Source: CBDCWQ01 sp965223435 | GTDB lineage: Bacteria > Myxococcota > Kuafuiibacteriia > Kuafuiibacteriales > Kuafuiibacteriaceae | Direction of reading: 5' to 3' | Assembly: GCA_965223435.1 (NCBI GenBank) | Contig: CBDCWQ010000020.1 | Location: forward strand, 682,001-746,000 | Length of the DNA stretch: 64,000 bases | Part shown: one piece after another, positions 17,633-25,534 of the stretch | How positions within the stretch are numbered: position 1 is the stretch's first letter | How the letters are laid out: the number at the start of each line of letters is the position of its first letter | Program-made: the position numbers and the translations under genes | Notes under the pieces: model-generated | What the model was told of the DNA's origin: nothing | The model's input: the letters and a program-made list of their open reading frames with translations, nothing else | The model's database searches: none

Positions 17633-20600
17633 GACGATTTTTGCCGCCTGATGGTCCTCGTGAGCTTCGCATGGTTGTACGGGTTCCACCGAGATACCGC
17701 ATTCGAGGCCTGAGGCGGCGATTCGTGTGGGGGGCGTGTGCGGTCGCTCTGGCTGTCCTTTCAGCGGTCGGCGGCGGGTCTGGCGCGTTGGGGGCGGCGC
17801 TCGAACCTGTGGGCGACGCTGCTTTTTCGGGCAAGCGGGTTTCGTCCATCGCCATCGAGGTGGCGTCTTCTGAGGATCGGGCGGAGCTTTTGCGGCTTTC
17901 TGGTCTGCGCGAGGGGCAGCTTTATTCCTCGGCTGCCATCCGCCGTGCCGTGAAACTTCTGTATCAACTCGGTCGCTTCGAAAACGTCTTTGTGCGTGCG
18001 GCTGAGACCGACGGTGGGGTTGCGTTGGAGCTGGTTCTTCCCCCGAAGCCGCACGTGCAGAAGATCCGAATTCTCGGGGAGACCACGTTGACGGAGACCG
18101 AGGTCCAAGAGGCGATGGGTTTGGTACCTGGCGATCATTTGGATGTCCGGTCTTTGCCCGCGTTGCGGCAGAAACTGCGGGAAACGCTGCTCGCGAGGGG
18201 TTTTCGCCGGGCGGCCCTAGGGATTGCCCTCCAGGCCATGGATCGCTCGGGGGGAATGGATCTGCTGCTTCGGGTGGATGATGGGCCCAAGACCCGGCTT
18301 CGGCGGCTCGGTCTGAAGGGAGAGCTTCGCTACCCCCGCCCATGGATCGTCCAAAGGCTAGGACTTTCACCGGGGGATCCTCTGGATTTGCGGGCTATTC
18401 CGGCGATGGTGGAGCGGCTTGAGGCCGATTATCGGCGCCGGGGTCACTGGGATGTGGCGGTGTCCGGCCCAGAAGTCGTCGAATACCCCGACGTTTCGGG
18501 CGATGCGCCGGTCGCAGATTTGGTCTTTCGCATCGAGGCGGGTCCGAAGCTTCGGGTTCGTTTTTTGGGAAACCGCGTCGTGCCCGAAAGGCAGCTTCGA
18601 TCGGACGCCCAACTGATGCACGCCCTTGGAAGCGGTCCGCCCGAGCTGGCTGAGGTCCGCGAGCGGATCCTCGGTCGGTACGAGCGGCGCGGATTCTGGA
18701 AGGCCGAGGTGCGGGCGATGGTGCGCTCTTCGCCGGATAGGACTGAGCGGGTGGTGATCTTTCGAATCCAGGAGGGAACCCGCCCTCGGGTGGCGCGCTG
18801 CCTGTTTCCGGGCAATACGGTTTTTCGAGAGCGCGATCTTTGGGAGCAGGTGCTGCTTGCCCTGGAGCGTACCTTGGGGTCTGAGCTGGAGCGCCCGGGG
18901 GCCGATCCCGAGGTGTTGGGCGAAATTTTGGGGGATCACTCCTCACCGGGCGAAAGGGATTCCGAGCAGCCGTACAACACTTCTCCCGATCCGAATCGCT
19001 ACGAGCCTTTCTTCCAGAATCCCAGGCCCAGGATTTATGTGGCGCGTGCCTATCGGGCGGCGGCGGACGCCATTGCTGATCTTTACCGTTCGAAAGGGTA
19101 TCAGACGGTCGAGGTGTCTCCTCCAGAGGCCACGCCGAGAAAGGATGGCCGTCTCTTGGATGTGCGCATCCGTATTCAACCTGGCATTCCGTGGCGGATC
19201 GGGAAGCTCAGCTTTGGTGGCAACGAAGCCATCGCTTCGGGTGTGTTGGGCGGCGTGTCCAAGCTGGACCCTGCGCGCGAAGGGGGGGAGCCTCTTTCTT
19301 TCTATACGGTTGAAGAGGCCCGAAGGTCTGTCATGGCGCACTACCGGAACCAGGGCTACTTGTATGCGACGGTCGCGGAGGAGGTTCTTGCCGCACCCGA
19401 CGAGGTGCCCGAGCTGAAGTCTCCTCAGGGGCTGGATACCCCCGACGAGCGCATCCCGGTCCGTGAGGCTTGCCGTCGGGCCGAGATTCGGGGTCGTCCG
19501 GAATGCGTCGTGGAGCTTCACTTTCGAATCAACCAGGGCCCGTTGGTGCGGACCCGACGCATCATTCTCCGAGGTTTTGCGCGGACGAACGACAAGATCG
19601 TCCGCGAAGCGGTGTCCATTCGCGAAGGAGAGATTCTGACGGAGAAAGACATGGTCAAAACGCGCGCGGAGCTCTTGCGGCTCGGCGTGTTCGAGCGGGT
19701 ATCGGTTGCGCCGCTGGACCAGGACGAGATCGCGAGCCAAAAGGATGTGTTGATCGAGGGCAAGGAACGAAAGCATCTGTCGTTTGAGGTCGGCCTGGGG
19801 GCGTCCACCGAGCAGGGCCTTCGGGTTTTTGCGGGCTTTGGCCATGCAAATCTGTTTGGGCGGGCGATTCGACTGCAGGCGAGCACCAAGCTGAGTTACC
19901 TGCCCGATCCTTTTTTTGTGTTTTTCAACGAGGAACTTCGGGGGAACGTAGAGACTTTTTACAAATCGTTTGGGACTTTGGATCGCATCGAACGCGAGTT
20001 TGCGGTGGGCCTGACTTTTCCCCGCGTCTTTGGGCTCCCCCCGGGGTACAGCGCCGGCATGAACGTCAGCGTAGTCCGCGACAATGACCCCGATTTTTCG
20101 CTCGATTCCCGCAAGATTTCGCTCACGGGGAATTATAAGGGTTTCAAGCCGGGCGTGTTTGGGCAGCCGCGGCCGTTGGCGATTCAGCTCCGAACGGAGT
20201 TTGATTGGAGTGATCTCAAGTGCAATGTATTGACTTCGAGTCGGGTCGGGCAGGGCAACCAATGTATCGGCGACGATCAGGAAGGGACCAACGTGTATTT
20301 GAGTGCGGGGCCAAGGGTGAGCTGGGACCTCAGGGATCGCGCGCTCGATCCCCGCGCCGGGGTGTATGCGGAGCTTGGCGGAAGCTACGCCAAGGGGCTC
20401 GACAACAACAGCCCGGACCATGTCGATGTCCAAGGTCAGGTCAACGTTTATGTTCCGCTCTCTCGCGGGGGAACCGGGCTTGCGCTGGCGTTGATCGGGC
20501 ACCGCGTGGTTCTGCTCGAGGATGGTGGGGCGCCTATTCCCCGCAACCGCCGCGCCTTTGTCGGGGGACACAGCACGGTTAGGGGATATGCGGAAAGAAG

Positions 20601-20913
20601 CATTTTCCCCAGGGACGGCGACCTCGAAGGTGAGGGCACCCTCCTTTCTCAGGGAGGGGCGCTTTCGGTTGCGGTGAAAACTGAGTTGCGGCTGCCGGTT
20701 TTTGGAGCTCTGTCCTTGGCGGGTTTCTTCGATGTAGGCGAATTGTTTGAGAATGCCAGCGCGTTTGCGCTCCATCGGGACTACGCGGCGGGCGCGGGCC
20801 TTGGCGTCCGATACGCGACCCCGGTCGGGCCTCTTTCCATCGATTTTGCGGTCCCGCTCAATGGAGATCGTGGCATTCCGCAACAGATTCACTTCTCTGT
20901 CCGTAGTTTTTGA
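17626..20913 (+). CDS. tamA: Omp85-family outer-membrane protein (TamA/BamA-like) with extended POTRA region
   Basis: 1,095 residues from a GTG that overlaps the tamB stop; an ATG at 17671 is also possible. A signal peptide (WGACAVALAVLSAVGG) ends near residue 57. Residues about 65-700 hold an unusually long run of POTRA-like units (for example VQKIRILGETTLTETEVQEA, RRIILRGFARTNDKIVREAV). The barrel begins near residue 715 (LSFEVGLGASTEQGLRVF). It contains the lid-lock motif VRGY near residue 985 in GGHSTVRGYAERS and the late strand GAGLGVRYATPVGPLSIDF. It ends in Phe, as outer-membrane barrels do. It would insert or fold proteins, or act with TamB in lipid traffic. TamA proper has three POTRAs and BamA five, so this longer form is notable. 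Confidence 0.9.
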   Translation: MVGRFLPPDGPRELRMVVRVPPRYRIRGLRRRFVWGACAVALAVLSAVGGGSGALGAALEPVGDAAFSGKRVSSIAIEVASSEDRAELLRLSGLREGQLYSSAAIRRAVKLLYQLGRFENVFVRAAETDGGVALELVLPPKPHVQKIRILGETTLTETEVQEAMGLVPGDHLDVRSLPALRQKLRETLLARGFRRAALGIALQAMDRSGGMDLLLRVDDGPKTRLRRLGLKGELRYPRPWIVQRLGLSPGDPLDLRAIPAMVERLEADYRRRGHWDVAVSGPEVVEYPDVSGDAPVADLVFRIEAGPKLRVRFLGNRVVPERQLRSDAQLMHALGSGPPELAEVRERILGRYERRGFWKAEVRAMVRSSPDRTERVVIFRIQEGTRPRVARCLFPGNTVFRERDLWEQVLLALERTLGSELERPGADPEVLGEILGDHSSPGERDSEQPYNTSPDPNRYEPFFQNPRPRIYVARAYRAAADAIADLYRSKGYQTVEVSPPEATPRKDGRLLDVRIRIQPGIPWRIGKLSFGGNEAIASGVLGGVSKLDPAREGGEPLSFYTVEEARRSVMAHYRNQGYLYATVAEEVLAAPDEVPELKSPQGLDTPDERIPVREACRRAEIRGRPECVVELHFRINQGPLVRTRRIILRGFARTNDKIVREAVSIREGEILTEKDMVKTRAELLRLGVFERVSVAPLDQDEIASQKDVLIEGKERKHLSFEVGLGASTEQGLRVFAGFGHANLFGRAIRLQASTKLSYLPDPFFVFFNEELRGNVETFYKSFGTLDRIEREFAVGLTFPRVFGLPPGYSAGMNVSVVRDNDPDFSLDSRKISLTGNYKGFKPGVFGQPRPLAIQLRTEFDWSDLKCNVLTSSRVGQGNQCIGDDQEGTNVYLSAGPRVSWDLRDRALDPRAGVYAELGGSYAKGLDNNSPDHVDVQGQVNVYVPLSRGGTGLALALIGHRVVLLEDGGAPIPRNRRAFVGGHSTVRGYAERSIFPRDGDLEGEGTLLSQGGALSVAVKTELRLPVFGALSLAGFFDVGELFENASAFALHRDYAAGAGLGVRYATPVGPLSIDFAVPLNGDRGIPQQIHFSVRSF

Positions 20914-21098
20914 ACCACACTTGCCCCTGTTTGACCCCCCGCCCGGAGGCTTTGCCGAGGCATTTGGGTTTGGCGCGGTCATTGCAAGGTCTCCTGCACA
21001 CGGGATGTGGGGCGGATCCCACTCTCAAGTCGGATGATCTGACAAATCACTGGGCTACACAGTTTCCGTTTAGGCGCAGCTGTGAGACAGTGGTCTCG

Positions 21099-21105
21099 AA
21101 AGGAG
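21099..21105 (+). promoter_or_regulatory. ribosome binding site of the small PilZ gene
   Basis: AAAGGAG lies 6 nt before the ATG at 21112 and decides that start over an in-frame GTG at 21082, which has no such site. Confidence 0.7.
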
Positions 21106-21111
21106 CGGGCG

Positions 21112-21504
21112 ATGGCGATGAAGACAGAAGGGCGTCGATCCCAAAGGGTCCCTATTGGACCATTTGTGGTTGGGTTGTCCGACCAAGATCACACAGTCCA
21201 AGGCAACGTGGGCGTGGGCGGCGTAGGCTTTGAGATCGAAGCATCGGTCCCGGTTCGCCCCGGCGATGGGTTGCTGGTCCACCTATCGCTAGAAGAAGAA
21301 GGCGATGAGCCGCTGTGTTTGGGGGCCATCGTCAGGCACACCCACGCGCTGGCGGACCAGGCTCGGAAATATGTGGGTGCAAAATTCGTCGACATGGACG
21401 CACTGGTTGAGAACCCGCTGTTCCGATACGTCGAAGAAGCGGCGCTCATCAAGACCGTGCATCTGGAAGAGCCGGTGCGCGTGACCCCCTCGCAGCCGCT
21501 TTAA
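21112..21504 (+). CDS. single-domain PilZ protein (c-di-GMP binding-like)
   Basis: 130 residues starting MAMKTEGRRSQRVP. The RRSQR stretch corresponds to the RxxxR c-di-GMP contact of PilZ domains. GNVGVGGVGFEI corresponds to the (D/N)xSxxG motif but has Gly in the Ser position, so ligand affinity is uncertain. The rest is a beta-barrel-like PilZ core (LLVHLSLEEEG, GAIVRHTHAL, KYVGAKFVDMD). Soluble, no membrane part. Stand-alone PilZ proteins act as c-di-GMP effectors for motility, adhesion or exopolysaccharide. It lies 28 bp before rsmG on the same strand. Confidence 0.82.
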   Translation: MAMKTEGRRSQRVPIGPFVVGLSDQDHTVQGNVGVGGVGFEIEASVPVRPGDGLLVHLSLEEEGDEPLCLGAIVRHTHALADQARKYVGAKFVDMDALVENPLFRYVEEAALIKTVHLEEPVRVTPSQPL

Positions 21505-21532
21505 TCCCCCTGAATGTGTTATCCCTTCTCCC

Positions 21533-22255
21533 GTGTTTTCGCCGGCGTCCAAGAGTCCTGAAGACCAAGGTCGTTTGTATCGAGAAGCGCTCGAGCGCGG
21601 GGCCCTGTCCCTCGGCCTTACCGTTTGTCCAGAGGCGGTGGACGCGATGTGCATTCATTATGAGCTGCTCTTACGCTGGGCGGTTCGTGTGAATTTGACC
21701 TCGGTCCTTGACCCGGTTCGTGCTGCGGGCCTTCACGGTATCGATTCTTTGCTTTTCGCAGAGTGTCTGACCGGGGCGGTCGGGGCGTCGCGCGCCGCTG
21801 TTGATGTGGGGTCGGGCGGAGGTTTTCCGGGCATTCCGGTGGCGCTGGTGCACCCTGAATTTCAAATGACCCTTCTCGAACCCCGGCGTAAGCGGGCGTC
21901 TTTTTTGCGCGTGGTGCTCCGCACCATCAAGCGCACTGATGTTCGGGTTGTCGAGGGGCGACTTGAAGGCTCAGAGGTTCGCACGAAGGAGGCCGTGGCC
22001 TCAGAAGGGCTTTGGCCAAGCGACGTGATCCTTTCGAGGGCCACCATGCCGCCTCAGATCTGGATCGATCGACTGGCTCCCAGGCTTCGTCCTGGAGGCG
22101 TTGCCCTGGTAAGCTCAGGTGCGCAAGGGCCCGACCCGGGTGAAGTGAAGCGCTGGGCAGAGGATGCGCGCTTGTCTTACCGTGACCGGCTCTCGTGGAC
22201 GCTCCCCGGCGGCGAAATGAGGCGCATCGATCGCTTGGGGGCGCCAGCCGTGTGA
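21533..22255 (+). CDS. rsmG: 16S rRNA (guanine(527)-N7)-methyltransferase RsmG
   Basis: 240 residues from a GTG start. It methylates N7 of G527 in 16S rRNA with S-adenosylmethionine. Diagnostic motifs: WAVRVNLTSV near residue 50, the SAM-binding DVGSGGGFPGIPVAL at 91-105, LLEPRRKRASFLR at about 114-126, and VILSRATMPP, which stands in place of the usual (I)SRAFA segment. Length fits the family. In many bacteria rsmG sits with parA/parB near the origin; here it sits between a PilZ and a HEAT gene, so that linkage is not kept. Confidence 0.93.
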   Translation: MFSPASKSPEDQGRLYREALERGALSLGLTVCPEAVDAMCIHYELLLRWAVRVNLTSVLDPVRAAGLHGIDSLLFAECLTGAVGASRAAVDVGSGGGFPGIPVALVHPEFQMTLLEPRRKRASFLRVVLRTIKRTDVRVVEGRLEGSEVRTKEAVASEGLWPSDVILSRATMPPQIWIDRLAPRLRPGGVALVSSGAQGPDPGEVKRWAEDARLSYRDRLSWTLPGGEMRRIDRLGAPAV

Positions 22256-22422
22256 TTCTGTCCGGTTGCAGCGCTCCGGGCGTCTTTGCTTCCCTCGTGG
22301 ACGGCACGCAAGATGGGGAACAGACGTGGGCCGTGGTGGTGCCCTTTCGCGGCCAGCGACCGGATAAACCCCCTTGCCGTGGATATCCGGTTGGAAAGCG
22401 CGCTTCTGGTTCTCTCAGGCGG

Positions 22423-22451
22423 TTGACCGTGTGTCTTGAGATCGTTATCCC
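22423..22451 (+). promoter_or_regulatory. candidate promoter of the HEAT-repeat gene
   Basis: TTGACC (22423-22428), 17 nt, then TATCCC (22446-22451). The -35 matches consensus at 5 of 6, the -10 at 3 of 6. The GTG start at 22463 would be only a few nucleotides from the transcript start. Confidence 0.35.
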
Positions 22452-22462
22452 TTTTTGCTGCC

Positions 22463-23182
22463 GTGGGTTTATTAGACGCATTTAAACGCAAGTCGCCGCT
22501 TGAGCGGGCCGCCAAGCAGCTGCGGGAACCGTTCGCTCAGCCCGACTATCGAAGGGCGGCGATGGACAAGCTCTTGGAGATGGCGACGCCGGAGGCCTAC
22601 GAGGCTTTGCTCGGGCGGTTCACCTTCAACGCCAATGGGCAGATCGCCGACGAGGACGAGAAGCGGGATCTGGTGGATCAGTTTGTGGAGCTGGGGGCTA
22701 CGGTGGTGGGGCCCTTGAAGACCTTTATCGGAAGAGAAAAGGCCATTTCATTCCCCATTCGGGCTTTGGTGCGCATCGTCGGTCGAGACGAGGCGCTCCC
22801 CTTCTTGATAGAATGTCTGTCGGCCCACGAACCGTCAGACCACCGGTCGTTTCAAGCGAAGACGAGCCTCATCATTGCGATCACGGATCTTGCGGGGCCA
22901 GAGTGCGCAGAGGTGATTGCGCCCTACTTGTCGGATCACAGCGACGATGTGCAGTTTCAGGCGGTGGTGGCCCTTGAGGCGCTGGCCAACCCCGACAGTG
23001 CAAAAGCGCTGGCCAACGTGTGTGTGGAGGAGGCCCACGCGGGTCGGATCCAGCGGCGTGCGGCAGAGGCTTTGGCCTCGCTCAAATTTTCCGTGAAAGA
23101 AGAGTTTGAACGGTTTCAGCCTGAAATCAAAGAAGAGTACATATTGGGCAAAAAGGGTGTGCTTGCCAAGAAGTATGCCTGA
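22463..23182 (+). CDS. HEAT-repeat protein
   Basis: 239 residues from a GTG giving VGLLDAFKRKSPLERAAKQL; a TTG at 22436 would add nine hydrophobic residues. The chain is all-helical with HEAT/armadillo-like repeats: ALVRIVGRDEALPFLIECL, CAEVIAPYLSDHSDDVQFQAV and VALEALANPDSAKALANVC. HEAT arrays are binding scaffolds, so no enzymatic role is expected. Cytoplasmic. Its stop overlaps the start of the RluA-type gene by 8 bp, suggesting co-translation. The partner is unknown. Confidence 0.78.
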   Translation: MGLLDAFKRKSPLERAAKQLREPFAQPDYRRAAMDKLLEMATPEAYEALLGRFTFNANGQIADEDEKRDLVDQFVELGATVVGPLKTFIGREKAISFPIRALVRIVGRDEALPFLIECLSAHEPSDHRSFQAKTSLIIAITDLAGPECAEVIAPYLSDHSDDVQFQAVVALEALANPDSAKALANVCVEEAHAGRIQRRAAEALASLKFSVKEEFERFQPEIKEEYILGKKGVLAKKYA

Positions 23183-24146
23183 AGACGCGAAAGGGAGCGG
23201 TTCGCTGGCGCTGTCCGCCCGGCAGATAGGCTCAGGCAAGCTGGAAGCAGTGGTCTCCCAGCACAGCAAACGACTTGATCACGCGTTGTGCGCGGTCGCG
23301 CCTGGATTGAGTCGAAGGCTTGCGCGGCGTCTGATTCGCGAGGGTTGTGTCTTTTTGGATGGTCGGCGCTGCCGTATCGAGTCCAAGGCGGTGGCCAAGG
23401 GGGCCAGGATTGTTCTCCATGGTGGGGCGACATCGCAGAGCAAGGAGCAAGATGGACTGCGAGACTCGTTCCCCTCCGATGGCTTTGAGCGCATCTATGT
23501 CGATGATGACGTGGTGGTGGTCAACAAGGCGGCGGGGGTTCAGGTGAACGAAACCGAGAGCACCGTGAAGAGGGGGCTGATCACCCGGCTTGGGGTCAAG
23601 CAGGCTTTCTTGGTGCACCGTCTAGATAAGGACACGTCTGGCGTGATGGTGTTTGCACAAAAACGTGCGGTCGCCGCTGAGCTGGCCCACGGTTTTCGCA
23701 CCCGTACCGTTCAAAAAGTCTATGCGGCCATCGTTGAGGGGGCACCCTCGGACGGATGGGTAGAGGCACCGCTCGGTCGCGATCCTGCTCGTCCTCGGGC
23801 GCAGGCTGTGCTCCCGGCGGGTCGGCCGGCCAAAACACGCGTTCGGTGCCTTTTGTCCATCCGTGGGTTGTCTTTGTTGGAGGTTCGTCCGGTGACTGGG
23901 CGCACGCACCAGATTCGCGTCCATCTAAGCCACCAGGGTGCGCCGATTCTGGGTGATCTCCTTTATGGCGGTGTGTCTGCGTTTCGGGCGGGTGATGAGG
24001 TGGTCCACGCCCCAAGAACCCTCCTGCATTCGTCCAGCCTCAGTTTTCGCTTAAGGGGCAAGCGTCGGGTTTTTGTGGCGCCCCTGCCGACAGATTTTCT
24101 CGCTTTTAGGTCGCTTGGGCTGGCGTTCTCGCACTTCTTTACGTAG
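23175..24146 (+). CDS. RluA-family pseudouridine synthase
   Basis: 323 residues from the ATG at 23175, which overlaps the HEAT gene. An S4-like RNA-binding part lies near residues 32-82 (RLDHALCAVAPGLSRRLARR, EGCVFLDG). The catalytic motif HRLDKDTSGVMVFAQ has the essential Asp at about 151, and RPVTGRTHQIRVHLSHQG with GAPILGDLLYGG completes the fold. It converts specific uridines in rRNA or tRNA to pseudouridine. The RluA, RluC and RluD subgroups cannot be separated by eye; the N-terminal S4 suggests an RluC/RluD-like enzyme. Confidence 0.9.
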   Translation: MPEDAKGSGSLALSARQIGSGKLEAVVSQHSKRLDHALCAVAPGLSRRLARRLIREGCVFLDGRRCRIESKAVAKGARIVLHGGATSQSKEQDGLRDSFPSDGFERIYVDDDVVVVNKAAGVQVNETESTVKRGLITRLGVKQAFLVHRLDKDTSGVMVFAQKRAVAAELAHGFRTRTVQKVYAAIVEGAPSDGWVEAPLGRDPARPRAQAVLPAGRPAKTRVRCLLSIRGLSLLEVRPVTGRTHQIRVHLSHQGAPILGDLLYGGVSAFRAGDEVVHAPRTLLHSSSLSFRLRGKRRVFVAPLPTDFLAFRSLGLAFSHFFT

Positions 24147-24155
24147 CCTCGGTTC

Positions 24156-24668
24156 ATGGCACATATTGGTCGATGGTCCGTGGTTTTGGGGCTGATGGTT
24201 CTGGGCGTGGCCCAAACGGGGAACGCAAAGGAAGAGGACAAAAAGGACAAGGCTTCGGCTGAGACCCACAAGGTGCACATGAAAGTGTGGCGTGTTCTTG
24301 ATGGTGCCAAGAAAGAGATTGATGGGTGCACGGCCCGCTATGTGGAAGAGTACCCGAAGGCCAAAGGCACCGCGCGGGTTTCAACCACGGTGCAAAAAGA
24401 CGGGAGGGTGTCGAAGGCATCGGTCAGTACGTCGCTTGAAGGGGCTCGGAATCTCAGGGCCTGCCTAGAGAAGATCGCACGCGGCTGGCGCTTCCCCGAG
24501 CCCCAAGCGGAGTCCGCTGATTTTTCGTTTGAACTCGTGGTTCAAAAGGGCGTGAAGTTTTCGCTTCTGAAGCCGGGTGAAAAGCCCAAAGATCGGCCCA
24601 AAGAAGGGAAGGGCGACCAGGGATTTATCAAGTTTGTGGGGCGTTGGCTTCCCCCGGGTTGGAAGTAG
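24156..24668 (+). CDS. AgmX/PglI C-terminal-domain-like exported protein
   Basis: 170 residues with a signal peptide (VVLGLMVLGVAQTGNA) followed by a charged Lys/Glu stretch. Residues about 50-130 read CTARYVEEYPKAKGTARVST, then VQKDGRVSKASVSTSLEGAR and LRACLEKIARGWRFPEP. This is the TonB-C-like fold called the AgmX/PglI C-terminal domain in myxobacteria. AgmX is a gliding-motility protein of Myxococcus xanthus, but this domain occurs in many envelope proteins, so motility is not proven. It ends 8 bp before the next gene, likely one operon. Confidence 0.72.
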   Translation: MAHIGRWSVVLGLMVLGVAQTGNAKEEDKKDKASAETHKVHMKVWRVLDGAKKEIDGCTARYVEEYPKAKGTARVSTTVQKDGRVSKASVSTSLEGARNLRACLEKIARGWRFPEPQAESADFSFELVVQKGVKFSLLKPGEKPKDRPKEGKGDQGFIKFVGRWLPPGWK

Positions 24669-24676
24669 GGCGTTCG

Positions 24677-25456
24677 GTGTCTTCATACGCCGTCCGGTGC
24701 CCGCGCTTCGCAAGACCTTGGTTTTTTGCGTTGAGGCCCTATCCGCGGATCTTTGCCGGGGTCTTCATCGGCGCCGTCTTGGCGGTTTCCGGCTCTGTTT
24801 TGGCCGGGGAAGAAGTGGATGCCGGCTCAAAGGACAAGCGGGTACTCACCTTCCATGGGCTCCGGAGGCTGGAAGAAGATCCCAAAATATCCGATGAACA
24901 CAAACGCGCCGCCTGGGATGCGTTTGTCAAGCGTGCCACCGAGCAGGTCGCCTATGCCAAAAAAGCAGTGGTGCACTGGGAGCGGGTGGCAGAGCAACGG
25001 CTGGTGAAGACCGCCCAAGCCTACGAGGCCGATGCCGGGGCTTCAGTCGACAAGAAAATACACGCTTGGCGCGCGCTGGTGGACCGTTTTCCCAAGGCGT
25101 CCGAATCCGGGCACGCGCAAAAGCGCATCGCCGACCTCAAAGCTCAGGAAACCGCGCGACGGGTGGAAGTCGCCGAGCACAAGGAGGCCTCACGGCGGAA
25201 CAAAGTCGTGCGCCTTCAAGCGTGGGGCGAGGTGTTGGCGTGGACCCAAGGTGGACCCGAGGCCGATAAAGCCGCCGCGCGGGTGCGCGCGCTCAGAGGC
25301 CAACTTTATGCCGAAGCTTCCAGCTTAGACCGGCTTGTGGGGATAGATGCCGCGAGCAAGATTCGTTTGTGGCAAGAAGTCCTCGATGGCCGGCCGACCC
25401 CGCGTCAATCTGCGCGCGCGCTCAAACGCATCGAGGCCCTCCGCGGGCAACGCTAA
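24677..25456 (+). CDS. secreted/periplasmic helical protein, function unknown
   Basis: About 259 residues from a GTG at 24677 with TAGGGCG upstream; a TTG at 24644 would overlap the previous gene. A basic N-terminus is followed by the hydrophobic stretch GVFIGAVLAVSGSVLA, a likely signal peptide. The mature part is helical and rich in Ala, Lys and Arg (EHKEASRRNKVVRLQAWGEV, AWRALVDRFPKASESGHAQK), like degenerate TPR repeats of YbgF/BamD type. No catalytic residues are recognised. It converges with the DUF4388 gene, with hairpins between the two stops. Confidence 0.65.
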   Translation: MSSYAVRCPRFARPWFFALRPYPRIFAGVFIGAVLAVSGSVLAGEEVDAGSKDKRVLTFHGLRRLEEDPKISDEHKRAAWDAFVKRATEQVAYAKKAVVHWERVAEQRLVKTAQAYEADAGASVDKKIHAWRALVDRFPKASESGHAQKRIADLKAQETARRVEVAEHKEASRRNKVVRLQAWGEVLAWTQGGPEADKAAARVRALRGQLYAEASSLDRLVGIDAASKIRLWQEVLDGRPTPRQSARALKRIEALRGQR

Positions 25457-25481
25457 GCCGTTTTTTGGCAAGGGGAGGGGC

Positions 25482-25534
25482 GCCGCTCACGGGTGAAAGC
25501 GGCTGCAGACGAAACGCGTTCGGTTATCGTCTGC
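25482..25534. terminator. two hairpins between convergent genes (candidate bidirectional terminator)
   Basis: GCCGCT (25482-25487) pairs with AGCGGC (25498-25503) across 10 nt. Immediately after, GCAGACGA (25505-25512) pairs with TCGTCTGC (25527-25534) across 14 nt. Both are perfect inverted repeats, located between stops at 25456 (plus) and 25524 (minus), the second enclosing the minus-strand stop codon. There is no following T-run, so intrinsic termination is an inference. Confidence 0.45.

Noticed and set aside
18943..20982. 679-codon minus-strand frame opposite tamA
   Set aside because: It mirrors the GC-rich codon bias of a well-supported Omp85 gene; the translation is Arg/Pro-rich and lacks domains.
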